DNA of 64,000 bases, taken from positions 1,178,802 to 1,242,801 of the forward strand of contig NW_015961970.1 in NCBI RefSeq assembly GCF_000497045.1, in the 5' to 3' direction. Source of the stretch: Kalmanozyma brasiliensis GHG001. Lineage: Eukaryota; Basidiomycota; Ustilaginomycetes; Ustilaginales. Shown one piece after another: positions 13,401-20,585 of this stretch. The notes under the pieces are model-generated. The model saw nothing but the letters and a program-made list of their open reading frames with translations, had not been told where the DNA came from and ran no database searches. Positions within the stretch are counted from its first letter, which is position 1. Each line of letters begins with the position of its first letter. The position numbers and the translations under genes were made by a program.

Positions 13401-13964
13401 GCCCACTTTGGCACGAGTCACGGCTACAGCCGTTACCCAACAACTGGCGTCGGGAGCGTGTACGCGAGCACCACGGCAGCGTCTGCTGCCCTCGCCTCGA
13501 GGAACAGACCTACCAACGGACCACTCACGGCGCCGTTGCCATCGACGTCCGAGCGACCAGCGTACGAGCAACGTTGGCGGGGCTACTCGCAGTCTCCTGG
13601 ACCCACGTCCGCTGGCTCGAGCGCAGCTCACCTCTCGTCCTCTTCGACGGGTGGCTACTCTACCGCCAGCGCCTATCGATCGTCGAACAGCCCTTACTCG
13701 AGCTTCCCTTCGCAAAGTCTGCCCCGACCCTCCTTGCCTTCGCTTTCGGCGAGTGGTGGAAAGCCGGGTGCGCCGCACCTGCCGTCTTTGGGAGCAGCAG
13801 GACGTTCGTTGCCGCCCATCTTGGGCACGTTCCCAGCATCCGGGCGCAGCGCTCTCGGTGCTGGATCGCGGCCAGCAGGTACGGGCGAAGAGGCGAGATA
13901 CTGGCCCTATCCACATCGCCCGCGAGGCCACGATCAGGGACCGTCGAGCCGCACTCCCGAGTAG
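7407..13964 (+). CDS. SNT1: SANT-domain corepressor, Snt1 (SMRT/NCoR-like) subunit of a Set3C-type deacetylase complex
   Basis: A 2185-residue single-exon protein. The first true ATG is at 7407 (MDAKDSAQAADLP); the codon at 7398 is GTG. Order of parts: acidic N-terminus; Arg/Asp/Glu repeat (about 225-258); very long Ala/Glu/Pro/Thr disordered region (to ~1045); helical segment rich in Lys/Glu (about 1050-1170), where SMRT-type proteins carry the deacetylase-activating region; poly-Gly (~1197-1205); first SANT (about 1302-1350, DVWSEEEKAIFARRYALWPK, with the conserved CVRYYYLNKK end); basic stretch KRKARVKPKK; second SANT (about 1612-1660, YWSVAERYEFLRALVTHGPR); disordered C-terminus. Paired SANT domains separated by a linker are the hallmark of Snt1/NCoR scaffolds that hold Hos2/HDAC3-type deacetylases in the nucleus. 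The assignment rests on architecture; other SANT proteins are less likely. Confidence 0.82.
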   Translation: MDAKDSAQAADLPVSSIAVTGQPKSTPEHGGDKSNDFSIRSGSRQAVNDDDEEEEGMLKVDEEGQIDEDDGIHSKVSQPRPHTDERAIPLADRLMPLSDASSKKTVSTAPSSTTKNGHSSPRHTSSDRDRYHDASPGPSSSYAPPRSRFGHPADAGSSYGAAASAYAYPPRDRDAARPEPYASGSRTSFAGSAHRADNARSWYPASSGTPTPRGSDTYRPGANRDRERGRDRDWDSYRDGDRDRDWERERESYRDTVDKRRDWPSRERGAPPSVYEASDSYAPYPVSATSKYGYEARDYADRRAASPSANLGRDRDFDSDRSRDRDRDRVSERDPPAREPSSGRASGGMRQWGKPTDASIRGPASEDARSDTSQRQSTSRSNTTPPEAGTKPVASDLAAEKGEVTSRDVSPQPTLQTNEGNREEAEAAAPLPSEVAPLAPSAASGAQDAKAEDPAARVRASEAQSDGVSEQVAAESAKQDNAGSTAGPSAAATQLTTEQTLGDNISTAEISPPSAGGSGTVELAQPNEKPTKNQDEDTPGHQVPAVAEAPADPSPADIEVPQPESQDGLPSQPETNEAQLSGKASGDAEQVNASAAPLAQAPSKEDASHTAVETLPSSTEITNVGVPSETASSHIQDEPMQSQADEVTQSQVNQQSDAQATQLPTTIADDSKTEDARASTAMHESVPCVTNELVSTAVSELQDARVKATEQSAAAVQAPASADLDTGKQSDGATADVEMPDAAQQQEQAQEQPAKADAGATDLAVAPPTPVEAEADLDIEGISTVSATAEGMVPDVTQIPASSAADGITGEQPVDKPSEAADARPEDDVEMESVDQTPVESSAPEAPMEAAEKSTVVDETPVKPLESANGPVNPGTTEPAPSSAELKVKTEEEQPAQVGDASMTEASVETISSDLPVEQDSKIEGPIDEPGRAADADAASVVEAASAVVPVSEPQVVEASLPPSFSSQVQVSGPHVTASIDVQAQTQEITLPHVDYGDDKEARALAEQETARIEEVEMPAPDGEEPSLRIAEIDDTDRDIEPPLMTPSTQEQMDKAIHFALRHHIAEDKILKDDWKRILKENQIVSQRTTMDVLKAKIYGIPLLVSSDQPLWLEEDDKQAERIKAQLFPQLLDRKKRLNAKIESLKKSYRSINEEWKLHCQRLDRSAERRELLRRPPANTPAGTPGVFGVEEPSPGGGGGGGGGSLLSASLTTGRANRRSAQTGGFAGFGDAVRSEAEFLEILASLENADMQDPNMRAARTTATAPDMAINVDSDQLTKLRYDDLNGHVADPLAFYLDEFDPDVWSEEEKAIFARRYALWPKQFGRIAQALPHKTPAQCVRYYYLNKKVPGNDFKALAAARNRERKRKARVKPKKAKGSALMADLKSAKGEEADDVEDGSGMRSPVEAVDPSASLADVPIPSNGRRGGRARMVPAIVEGNSEEVAAGRKRTADQGESDTKGVDAKSDKRKSGPKSKRAKSDSASATEKSRKSKSGGKKDLTTVEESSSAAPASVKAEGSDEITSASAPPAAHSAELKAGMEDSDLAAAEALAGLFGGPATGETNTAADGVPGEVDADGRKAGKKRRSKTSVPGEEGGADVGGGKGRGKQPTSSYWSVAERYEFLRALVTHGPRWEVVSSTLAQKSTAQARNYFARNEDEVDFAEAAALARSHADAPLEEREAAALAFVRQRFASNSASAVPSLPSAAGSVPALALSAPGFGNEAVPGTTHLPPPPGISSFQGDAMDAKMRDESPEAVAPRRGLQINSLLNDSADAASHRTARRSSLHDWHAERGDPAHPAASRDVSVPPSLYARQGRDLDARPLTADHLETGRPATSDGRTMRDDHDGRARAYDRLDMHRSAAEGRDPRDDAVDSRPWMYDSPYDAHRRPMPSSGYAAMAPPTHPADRSSAASRYSMPPSSVSSAGHVARSAPPMHSHLSSSDDVEAERERDRERDRAGYNMYGASGRSREHESHSMPPSVPGEQRRAVSGEQISPTGAHFGTSHGYSRYPTTGVGSVYASTTAASAALASRNRPTNGPLTAPLPSTSERPAYEQRWRGYSQSPGPTSAGSSAAHLSSSSTGGYSTASAYRSSNSPYSSFPSQSLPRPSLPSLSASGGKPGAPHLPSLGAAGRSLPPILGTFPASGRSALGAGSRPAGTGEEARYWPYPHRPRGHDQGPSSRTPE

Positions 13965-14341
13965 ACGAGGCGCTGAAGGGACCAGCATCAGCATTTCACA
14001 ATTGTATTCCTACTTGTACTTCTATCGACCGTCATTGGATTCATGTATCAATAGCAAGCTGATGGAACCGCAACGTATCTACCGTCGCTTGTGATTGTGA
14101 TTGCGACTTGCGAGAGGGCGTGCTCTTGAAGAAAGGTGGGGCTGAGCAGGAGCGCTTGGACGCGTCTCTGTGCGCAGCAACGCCTCCACACGCAGGGTCC
14201 AGCGCAGAAAAAAACGCACGGTTGATCAAGTTCTTCTCAAGAATCTTATTGTGGCGCATGAAGCTCTGTCCTTTTGATCACATCGTGAGTCCACGAATCG
14301 ACTTCAGCTCGAGTTCGCAACAGCATCAACGTCTCTTCGTC
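13965..14341. other. 3'UTR of SNT1-like gene and promoter of elongin C gene
   Basis: A 377-nt spacer. The 3' element attgtattcc-tacttgtact lies at 14001-14020, just after the SNT1-like stop. The rest should contain the elongin C promoter. No other gene seen. Confidence 0.5.
14011..14020 (+). promoter_or_regulatory. 3'UTR element TACTTGTACT
   Basis: Sense-strand copy of the recurring TGTA-rich element, ~50 nt after the stop codon of the SNT1-like gene. Confidence 0.35.
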
Positions 14342-15219
14342 ATGTCGGTAAGTGACAGCGACTGTCAAAGACACGCTTCGAGAGGACAGCTGACTCACGA
14401 CCAACCCAACCTCTTCTATATTGTCGGTCGACCAACACGGACAGGGTTCTTCGTCTACGAAGTGGGTGACGCTGGTCAGCGAGGTAAGTGGGAAGAGTAT
14501 TTAGAGCACCGTCCAGCTGTGATCGAGACTGACGCTAGATTCTCGCTCCATACATCTCTGTCTCCGGCACGCTCGCTCGCTTCATGTTCTCTCTCCCACT
14601 CGCGCAAACCTTGTCTCGCTCGCTCCCTCGACGGTCTCTTCGCAACCGCACGCGCAGGATGGTTACCGCTTCCTAGTCGACAACACAACCGTGCAAGCAT
14701 CACCGACCATCAAGACCATGCTTTCGACGGGTGACGGAGGAGGCTTCGCCGAGGCAGAGAGCAACACTGCCCGTCTGCAGATCCGGTACGCATTGGCTCC
14801 CTTTCCTCATCACTGCTTCTCCAAGCTGTACTGACGCTCTTTGTGGTCGTCTTTGTCGGATGGCGTGGCACTCGCAGGGGCGAAGTGCTTGAAAAGGTCA
14901 TCGAGTACCTTCACTTCAAGACCAAGTACGGCGCAGCAGCCGATATGGACGTGCCCGATTTCAAGAACCGGATCCCACCAGAGAGCGCGCTTGAACTGTA
15001 AGTGAGCGCGGCTGTACGAAGACGATTGGACGAACGAGTACTGACGACGAACATTTCCCGACCATGCAATGGTGTTCTTGCTTACGATGGCGAATCGCAG
15101 GCTGATGGCTGCCGACTTCTTGGAGTGTAAGTGCTTGGCCCTTTCACCATGCCGCGTTGCTAGGATGAAGCTTACAGTCTTCTTCCCTATCGAATCTGCT
15201 CTGCTATGCGACAGTGTGA
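14342..15219 (+). CDS. ELC1: elongin C (BTB/POZ-fold, Skp1-like), multi-exon
   Basis: Adaptor that joins elongin A or other BC-box proteins to cullin ubiquitin ligases and is linked to RNA polymerase II. Exons inferred by consensus splice sites and protein conservation: 14342-14347 (ATG TCG only), 14445-14483, 14658-14785, 14878-14997, 15101-15126 and probably 15215-15219. Phases agree at every join and the sum is 324 nt, i.e. 107 residues (human elongin C has 112). The product reads MSGSSSTKWVTLVSEDGYRF, then the loop and TIKTMLS helix, LQIRGEVLEKVIEYLHFKTK, and ends PPESALELLMAADFLE, matching the conserved elongin C C-terminus. The last splice and terminal residue are uncertain: the ORF can also read through the donor at 15127. 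No long ORF reveals this gene because its exons are short. Confidence 0.85.
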
Positions 15220-16214
15220 CGCGGCCCCACAAATGCAATCGACAAGGGTACTTTAAACCGCTCGTGGATCCGTCCGGGTCGGAGAGCTCGCTTAAATGGA
15301 AGACAGTGTGTGGCAGAGATCGCGTCGATGCTAAGCGGGTCACCGCAACAGTTGCGTTCCATTGTTCGCCAGGGGACGCTCGAGAAGCTTCATTCATGCA
15401 CCTCCAGGTTGGTTGTGCGGGGACTCGAATCGGTCCACGCTCGAGACCCCTTTGTGGGGCATCTGTGGCCACGTTGTGCCGTCAGACATCGCATAGCCGC
15501 CGGGTCCGAAGCACACGTCGGCGAGAGCTTTTCCATAGGCTCGACTGAGGATATGTTGAGCAGGCTCGTGCGGCACGAAGTTGATGCGGACGAGACTGTC
15601 TCTGCTGCGCTTTCGTCGAGCATCCGACAGACTCTTTCTGTCGTGATGAGCCATGTCTACGACCTAGGATCGACCCATCTCGAGGATTCCTTTGTCCCGA
15701 CCGCCGCCACGTCAAAGCGCTTGTGCTGCTAGGTAAGGTGGCTGAGCGAGGCGCGCGACACGGACGGAGTTGCAACTTTGAATAAAATTGCGAGACAACA
15801 GCGACCAGAAGCGGATTCCGTGGGAGCATGGGCTGCTGCACATGTGGCCTCTCAACGCAGAAAAGAGCGTAAATTGGTTCTTTTCCAGATCGGCAGTGGA
15901 TCAACAGGAGCAGCAACAGCAACAGCAGCAGCAGCAGTGGTGTGAGTCTGTCGAGAGCTGTCTCGCTTTGCCGTGTTGCATTCGCGTGCAGCTGATCAGC
16001 TTCTCGTACACAAATCAGGCGGCAGTGAATCACATCCATTCCCTTGTCGAAATCGACATGCTCCTCGACGCTCATCAATCCACACTCCGATCGGATCAGC
16101 TCTTTGCTTGCTCGCCCGGTCATCTCATCCTTTTCTCTTTCGTCTCGCATTCCAATTGACGCCCATCATGGTGACGCTGATCGCCGGATATCTCGATTGA
16201 CCAAGCCGACGATC
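15220..16214. other. intergenic/5' leader region with CAG/CAA repeat
   Basis: About 1 kb between elongin C and the methyltransferase-domain gene. It contains a short (CAG/CAA) tract at 15904-15937. ORFs through it on either strand are low complexity (poly-Gln on +, poly-Leu on -) and are explained by the repeat. No gene supported. Confidence 0.5.
15904..15937 (+). repeat. CAG/CAA trinucleotide repeat
   Basis: Imperfect run of CAG and CAA triplets, about 34 nt, in the leader region ~280 nt upstream of the methyltransferase-domain gene. It would encode poly-Gln in one frame, but no supported gene uses it. Confidence 0.7.
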
Positions 16215-19200
16215 ATGATTGATCCTTACCATCTCTACCTCTCACGGCGGTCAAGCAGTGCTCGAGACACTGAATCCAAATCCAACAACATGCCTCCTTC
16301 CAGGCCACCAGACTCGGCAGCGACCACAAGCAAAAGCAGCTCCGTCGACTCCAGGTCCTTTCAGAGCTCCTACATCGGCGGCGATGGCCTCTCGCCCACC
16401 AGCACAACATCCACCGATCCCACCACCAAGGCAAGCCTCGCTGGCTCCTCCGGCTCTTCCGCCAATGCCGCCGCGCTGCCTCACAAGCTACCGGACCTCG
16501 AACACTTTCGTCAGAGCAGCCAATTGATGCCAGAGTACTTCCCGCGCACCTCTGAGTTCTTCAGTCACGGCCGTCGCCGCAGCAGCGTTGCCATCAATCC
16601 CAACACGCCTGCCACCACCGGCACCTCTCCTTCGGGAGCAGCTCCGGCAATCCCCGAAGCCTCCTTACGTCCTCGCAGCAGTGCGAGTCCCGCCAAGAAG
16701 CCCGACTCCTTCAATCTTCCACTCAACTTTGAAGAATCAGAGGCGCTCCTAGGCGAGCAGCTTCCCGTTCGTCTTGGATTGGCACCTCCGTCTCATTCGC
16801 ACGGCTTCAAGGCGTCCGACATCACCTATAAAGCGCGTGTTGGTCATGGCTACTACTTCTATCTTCCACCGCCGCTTAAGGCTGCTCCATCTGCAAACCC
16901 TGCTCCCGACACGCTGCGACGCAGAAACACCGACACTGGCGACCATGTCGGGTGGCCGCTCCAGCAAAAGGTACCCTCGCCTTCCTCAACGCAGGTTTCG
17001 CCAATCGCCTTGGGTTCCTCGGCCCAGCGTGCGCGTGCCAGCACCTCCACGGACGCCTCTCCAGCCCCTACGCTCGTAGGTCACTCGAATAGCTACAAAC
17101 GATCATCGTCGCTACCGCGAGGCCGTCTGCCTCCACCTTCAGCTGATTGTTGGGATCCCGAAGCCTACTTCACCCGAAAGCAGACTCGAGTCAAGGGCAA
17201 GATGCACGAATACGTCTACCACTCGTTCCCCTCGTCCGTCGCTCCCTACTGGCACGGCTACAACAACGAGGCCATGGAAGCCGAGTTGTCGCTTCACCTC
17301 AGCATCGTCGCCATCTTTCGCGGACACACGTTGAGGGAGTTTCCTGAAGGCTCGCGCCCCTCGCGCGTGCTCGATCTCGGCTGCGGGAGGGGGCAATGGT
17401 GTCTCGACGTAGCGCGTGAATGGAAGACAACCGAGTTTGTTGGCCTGGATCTCGTACCAATCCAGCCACCGCTCCACAAGCTGGGCGATCCCGATCTCGA
17501 GCATCGCGTCAGTTGGGTCGTTGCCAACTTCCTCGAGCCGCTTCCTTTCCCCGACGCCAGCTTCGACTATGTGCACATTCGCTTCCTCTTGCAAGGCGTG
17601 CCCGAGGACAAGTGGGTCGACATATTTTCCGAAGCTCGACGCGTCCTGGCTCCCGGAGGGGTGCTCGAGATCTTAGAAAGCAACTACATCTTCTTTGGCC
17701 AGCCGAGCTTGGTGGATACCGGCGAGCTCGACGATCTCGAAAAAGGACGCGCGGCGCTCAAGATCAGTGGGGGTGCCCGAATGCCCCGACGACTCAAGGT
17801 GCTAGGCGATGCCTCGGACTCGAACGACGTCGATGCGATCGAGGTCGTCTTTGAGCGTATGATGCATCGACGCTTCATCAATCCCGCATCGCTCTCCATC
17901 ATGGCCTCGGCGTTGCTGCTGCCCGGCTTTGCCACCGTCGCCAATGGCAACCCGCGACACATTCCGGTCTTTGCCGAGTCCAAAGCGCAACGGGCCCGAG
18001 CACGAGGCGAAACCACCACCTCGTCTTCCAACGCTACTTCGAGCGACGATGAATACAGGCGATCGAACAAGTTCGCCAGTCGCGGTCAGATCGGCCCGCC
18101 GCTCAAGTCGCAGTTTGCCGTGACGGATGCGGAACTCATTTGCGCCCTCGCCATCATGGAGCGCCTGGACCACTTTTCCTCCAGTCGCGAACTTGTCTGG
18201 GCCGAGGCCGAAGCCGAGAAACGCAGTTTGCAAGGAACACCCCAAGTTGAGGTGCCCAAGATGGATGCCACTCGAAGGTTCGGGCAGGGCAACCCGATGG
18301 CGTTGAAGCCGTTCGCGCATCCTTGGAAGTCGAAGCAGGACTTCTTCAAGGCGATGGACACGTGGATCGAGACGACCAGGGTGTCGGCGGATACGGAAAG
18401 TTTGCTGCTCAAGTATCTCGACTGGGAGCAGACGCACGAGGATCTCACCGTGGAAGGCAGGAAGCACGCCGAACGCAGGCGCAAGATGAGCTCGTCGTCG
18501 GTGACCATGCCTTCGCTCGGGCTGGATCGCTTGAACGTGGACAATCCGCTGTACGAGGAGCATGGCGGTGCAAGTGCCGACGGTGGGTTCCCACAAAAGC
18601 CACTGGCTAGCTGGCAAGAGGAGACGCCCGGAGATGTTGGCATGGAATATGCCGGGCGTTCGGCATATCCCATCCCTTCGACTCGCGCGCAGGAAGCGCC
18701 CGCCCGACTCCAGAGCACGCGCTCATCCGCCTCCGACACTCGGCCCGACGTCGCGCACAGTGCTGAACCCAACAAGCCGGTGGAGAAGAAGAAGCGAAAG
18801 TCGATGCGACCGAGCAGCAGCGGGAGTGTCGGACTGTCGACTCCGAGCTTTGGTGGCTCGTTCGGGCGTGCACGCACCTTCGGACGTGGCGGCGCAGGCA
18901 ACCTCGTAGCTGCACAACACGTACCTCTGCCGGATGCGCCTTCGTTCATGCCCGGGAACGCGTTCGTGCCTCCCGGCTCGGACGCGCACGGCTTGTTCCG
19001 CGGTGCCAATACCAAGGCGAGCATCCTTGCGTCGACTCGAGGTGGGAGGGGGGGTCCCGGTGGTCGACTGGCGTCGAGCACCAAGTCGATCACGAGCGAC
19101 CAAGCTAGCATTCCGAGCCGGGACGATCCGCGCCAAGCGGCGACAGGGATGGTCTCTTCGCCTGCGCCCTTGAGCCCTGCATCGGGCATGTCGGCTGCCG

Positions 19201-19577
19201 CAGCGTATGCAGCGACGCAGCGCGTGTCGCACGGTATCGACGACGAGCATCGCTTCCAGCCCGTGCCGGGGATTCCGGAGGAGGAGGTCAGGAGGGAGTC
19301 GCGCCCTGTTAGTCCGACCACCGGTGCGCTGCGCTCGCCAGTAGCCCCCGCGCGTGCGTCGACGACCGGAACCAGACCCTCGCTCACCAGCGCACACCCG
19401 GGAGCGGGAGCAGGAGCCGACGCGCGCTCCGTCACCTCGCCCCCCACCGCAGGCGCCACCGTCAGGATCGCCGAACCACTCAACAAGCCATCCAAGGACC
19501 GCTCCGCCAAGATCAAACCCAAGGCCGTCGCCATCATCGGCTTTCTCGACGCTAGCGGCTTTCTCGCCACCGCCTAG
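16215..19577 (+). CDS. large protein with class I SAM-dependent methyltransferase core
   Basis: A 1120-residue ORF. The frame is open further upstream, but its first ATG is at 16215 (MIDPYHLYLSRRSS); the ATG at 16290 (MPPSRPPDSA) is an equally possible start. Residues 1-360 are Ser/Pro-rich and disordered. Around 385-500 lies a methyltransferase-type Rossmann core: motif I VLDLGCGRGQWCLDVA, an acidic residue after strand 2 (VGLDLVP), LPFPDASFDYVHIRF (motif II region) and EARRVLAPGGVLEILE (motif III region). A helical region (about 540-780) follows and then a 330-residue disordered tail. The methyl acceptor is unknown. The class matches fungal UbiE/Coq5-like or LaeA-like methyltransferases embedded in long disordered proteins. 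The gene ends 90 nt from the convergent RRP45 gene. Confidence 0.75.
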   Translation: MIDPYHLYLSRRSSSARDTESKSNNMPPSRPPDSAATTSKSSSVDSRSFQSSYIGGDGLSPTSTTSTDPTTKASLAGSSGSSANAAALPHKLPDLEHFRQSSQLMPEYFPRTSEFFSHGRRRSSVAINPNTPATTGTSPSGAAPAIPEASLRPRSSASPAKKPDSFNLPLNFEESEALLGEQLPVRLGLAPPSHSHGFKASDITYKARVGHGYYFYLPPPLKAAPSANPAPDTLRRRNTDTGDHVGWPLQQKVPSPSSTQVSPIALGSSAQRARASTSTDASPAPTLVGHSNSYKRSSSLPRGRLPPPSADCWDPEAYFTRKQTRVKGKMHEYVYHSFPSSVAPYWHGYNNEAMEAELSLHLSIVAIFRGHTLREFPEGSRPSRVLDLGCGRGQWCLDVAREWKTTEFVGLDLVPIQPPLHKLGDPDLEHRVSWVVANFLEPLPFPDASFDYVHIRFLLQGVPEDKWVDIFSEARRVLAPGGVLEILESNYIFFGQPSLVDTGELDDLEKGRAALKISGGARMPRRLKVLGDASDSNDVDAIEVVFERMMHRRFINPASLSIMASALLLPGFATVANGNPRHIPVFAESKAQRARARGETTTSSSNATSSDDEYRRSNKFASRGQIGPPLKSQFAVTDAELICALAIMERLDHFSSSRELVWAEAEAEKRSLQGTPQVEVPKMDATRRFGQGNPMALKPFAHPWKSKQDFFKAMDTWIETTRVSADTESLLLKYLDWEQTHEDLTVEGRKHAERRRKMSSSSVTMPSLGLDRLNVDNPLYEEHGGASADGGFPQKPLASWQEETPGDVGMEYAGRSAYPIPSTRAQEAPARLQSTRSSASDTRPDVAHSAEPNKPVEKKKRKSMRPSSSGSVGLSTPSFGGSFGRARTFGRGGAGNLVAAQHVPLPDAPSFMPGNAFVPPGSDAHGLFRGANTKASILASTRGGRGGPGGRLASSTKSITSDQASIPSRDDPRQAATGMVSSPAPLSPASGMSAAAAYAATQRVSHGIDDEHRFQPVPGIPEEEVRRESRPVSPTTGALRSPVAPARASTTGTRPSLTSAHPGAGAGADARSVTSPPTAGATVRIAEPLNKPSKDRSAKIKPKAVAIIGFLDASGFLATA

Positions 19578-19642
19578 CACCATCCGAATGATACCCATTT
19601 TTGCACACCCGATTTGTGTGTGTGATGCGATTCAAGTTGAGA

Positions 19643-19658
19643 GGTACAAATACAAATG
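19643..19658 (-). promoter_or_regulatory. 3'UTR element ATTTGTATTTGTACC (RRP45 side)
   Basis: Read on the minus strand, just 10-25 nt after the RRP45 stop codon, the sequence is catttgtatttgtacc, a variant of the TGTA-rich 3' element found after several plus-strand genes here. Its orientation matches RRP45 rather than the convergent methyltransferase-domain gene. Confidence 0.35.
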
Positions 19659-19667
19659 CTGGTTGGG

Positions 19668-20585
19668 TTAGATGACTTCTACGACCCTCGTCTCTGCATC
19701 GCGTCTCAACGCCTCATCGAGCGATTCTGTGAGTTCCTGCACTCTCCGCAGTCCGACCTGTATCAAGTCCAATAGCAGCCTTGGGTCGATGGGGCTGCCG
19801 TACGATTTGTCGAGCACGCAGATCTCGCGCTGCGCATTGAGCACGAGGGTCAACTTGGACTGTGCCAGCTGTTCTTCCAGCAGGGATGGGTCGAGGAGTG
19901 CGACTGAACCTGTGCTTGCTGCTTTTTCGTCCTCGCCCTCCGCGGTGGGGGGGAGGACGTTATCGAACAGCGCAAAGCTAACGCACAATGGAGTGTGGTG
20001 AATCGCCAGTGGTACGCCTACCCTCTCGTCCAACCCGAACAGGCGGACTTTGCCACCTTCGACACTGACGTCGTTGCGCCTGAAATGGCGGAGACTCGCC
20101 AAACAGGCTAGCACAGCAGCGTCCAATGCGCCCCCCGCATCCGAGAGAAGATGAAGCGTCAATTGGACATCCCACACCTGTTCGCCCGCCACAACGCACA
20201 AACTCTCCCTATCAACCGCCTCGGTTCGTCGAACAGCCTTCTCCACCAGTCGCTCGAACAACAACTCTCTCGCCCGCGCAGAGGAGGATGCGCCCCCCGA
20301 AGCGTCGTATTCCGTTCCCGCCATGGGCGAAATGTCGGATGTGATGGTGAGAAACCCTTCGTAAGGTCGATCGGCTCGAGGTGGGGATAGGGTCGCTCGG
20401 ATGGACGTGGCGATGCGTGTGTCGCCGAGCGTGACGTGCACGTTGCCCAATTCAGCACCGAAGCTGATGGACAGCGGTCGAGGGGTAAGGAAGGATCGGC
20501 CATCGGATCGAATCCCAGAGGCGAGGCAGGAGAGGGTGAAGTCGGACTCGGTGAGCGACGGTTCTAGGAGTTGACCGGGCGGCAT
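19668..20585 (-). CDS. RRP45: exosome core subunit Rrp45 (RNase PH-like, PM/Scl-75)
   Basis: A 305-residue single-exon protein with the RNase PH fold. It begins near the ATG with SLTESDFTLSCLASGIRSDG and PRPLSISFG, the typical Rrp45/Rrp42/Rrp43-group N-terminal signature, then LGNVHVTLGDTRIATSIRAT and the second PH half (WDVQLTLHLLSDAGGALDAA, followed by SLRHFRRNDV). It forms part of the six-member catalytically inactive ring of the nuclear and cytoplasmic exosome, which guides RNA to Rrp44 and Rrp6. The length matches yeast Rrp45 (305). The ATG is unambiguous. It lies tail to tail with the methyltransferase-domain gene. Confidence 0.88.
   Translation of the reverse strand: MPPGQLLEPSLTESDFTLSCLASGIRSDGRSFLTPRPLSISFGAELGNVHVTLGDTRIATSIRATLSPPRADRPYEGFLTITSDISPMAGTEYDASGGASSSARARELLFERLVEKAVRRTEAVDRESLCVVAGEQVWDVQLTLHLLSDAGGALDAAVLACLASLRHFRRNDVSVEGGKVRLFGLDERVGVPLAIHHTPLCVSFALFDNVLPPTAEGEDEKAASTGSVALLDPSLLEEQLAQSKLTLVLNAQREICVLDKSYGSPIDPRLLLDLIQVGLRRVQELTESLDEALRRDAETRVVEVI

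Noticed and set aside
12391..14094. 567-codon plus-strand ORF overlapping the SNT1-like 3' half in another frame
   Set aside because: Arg/Pro/Thr-rich translation typical of an out-of-frame shadow; the SANT-encoding frame is clearly the coding one.
15788..16159. poly-Gln-containing ORF upstream of the methyltransferase-domain gene
   Set aside because: Driven by the CAG/CAA repeat; the ORF opens at a TTG, lacks any domain, and probably lies in the 5' leader of the downstream gene.
18086..19570. 494-codon minus-strand ORF opposite the methyltransferase-domain gene
   Set aside because: GC-rich shadow of the plus-strand disordered tail; composition and lack of domains argue against coding.
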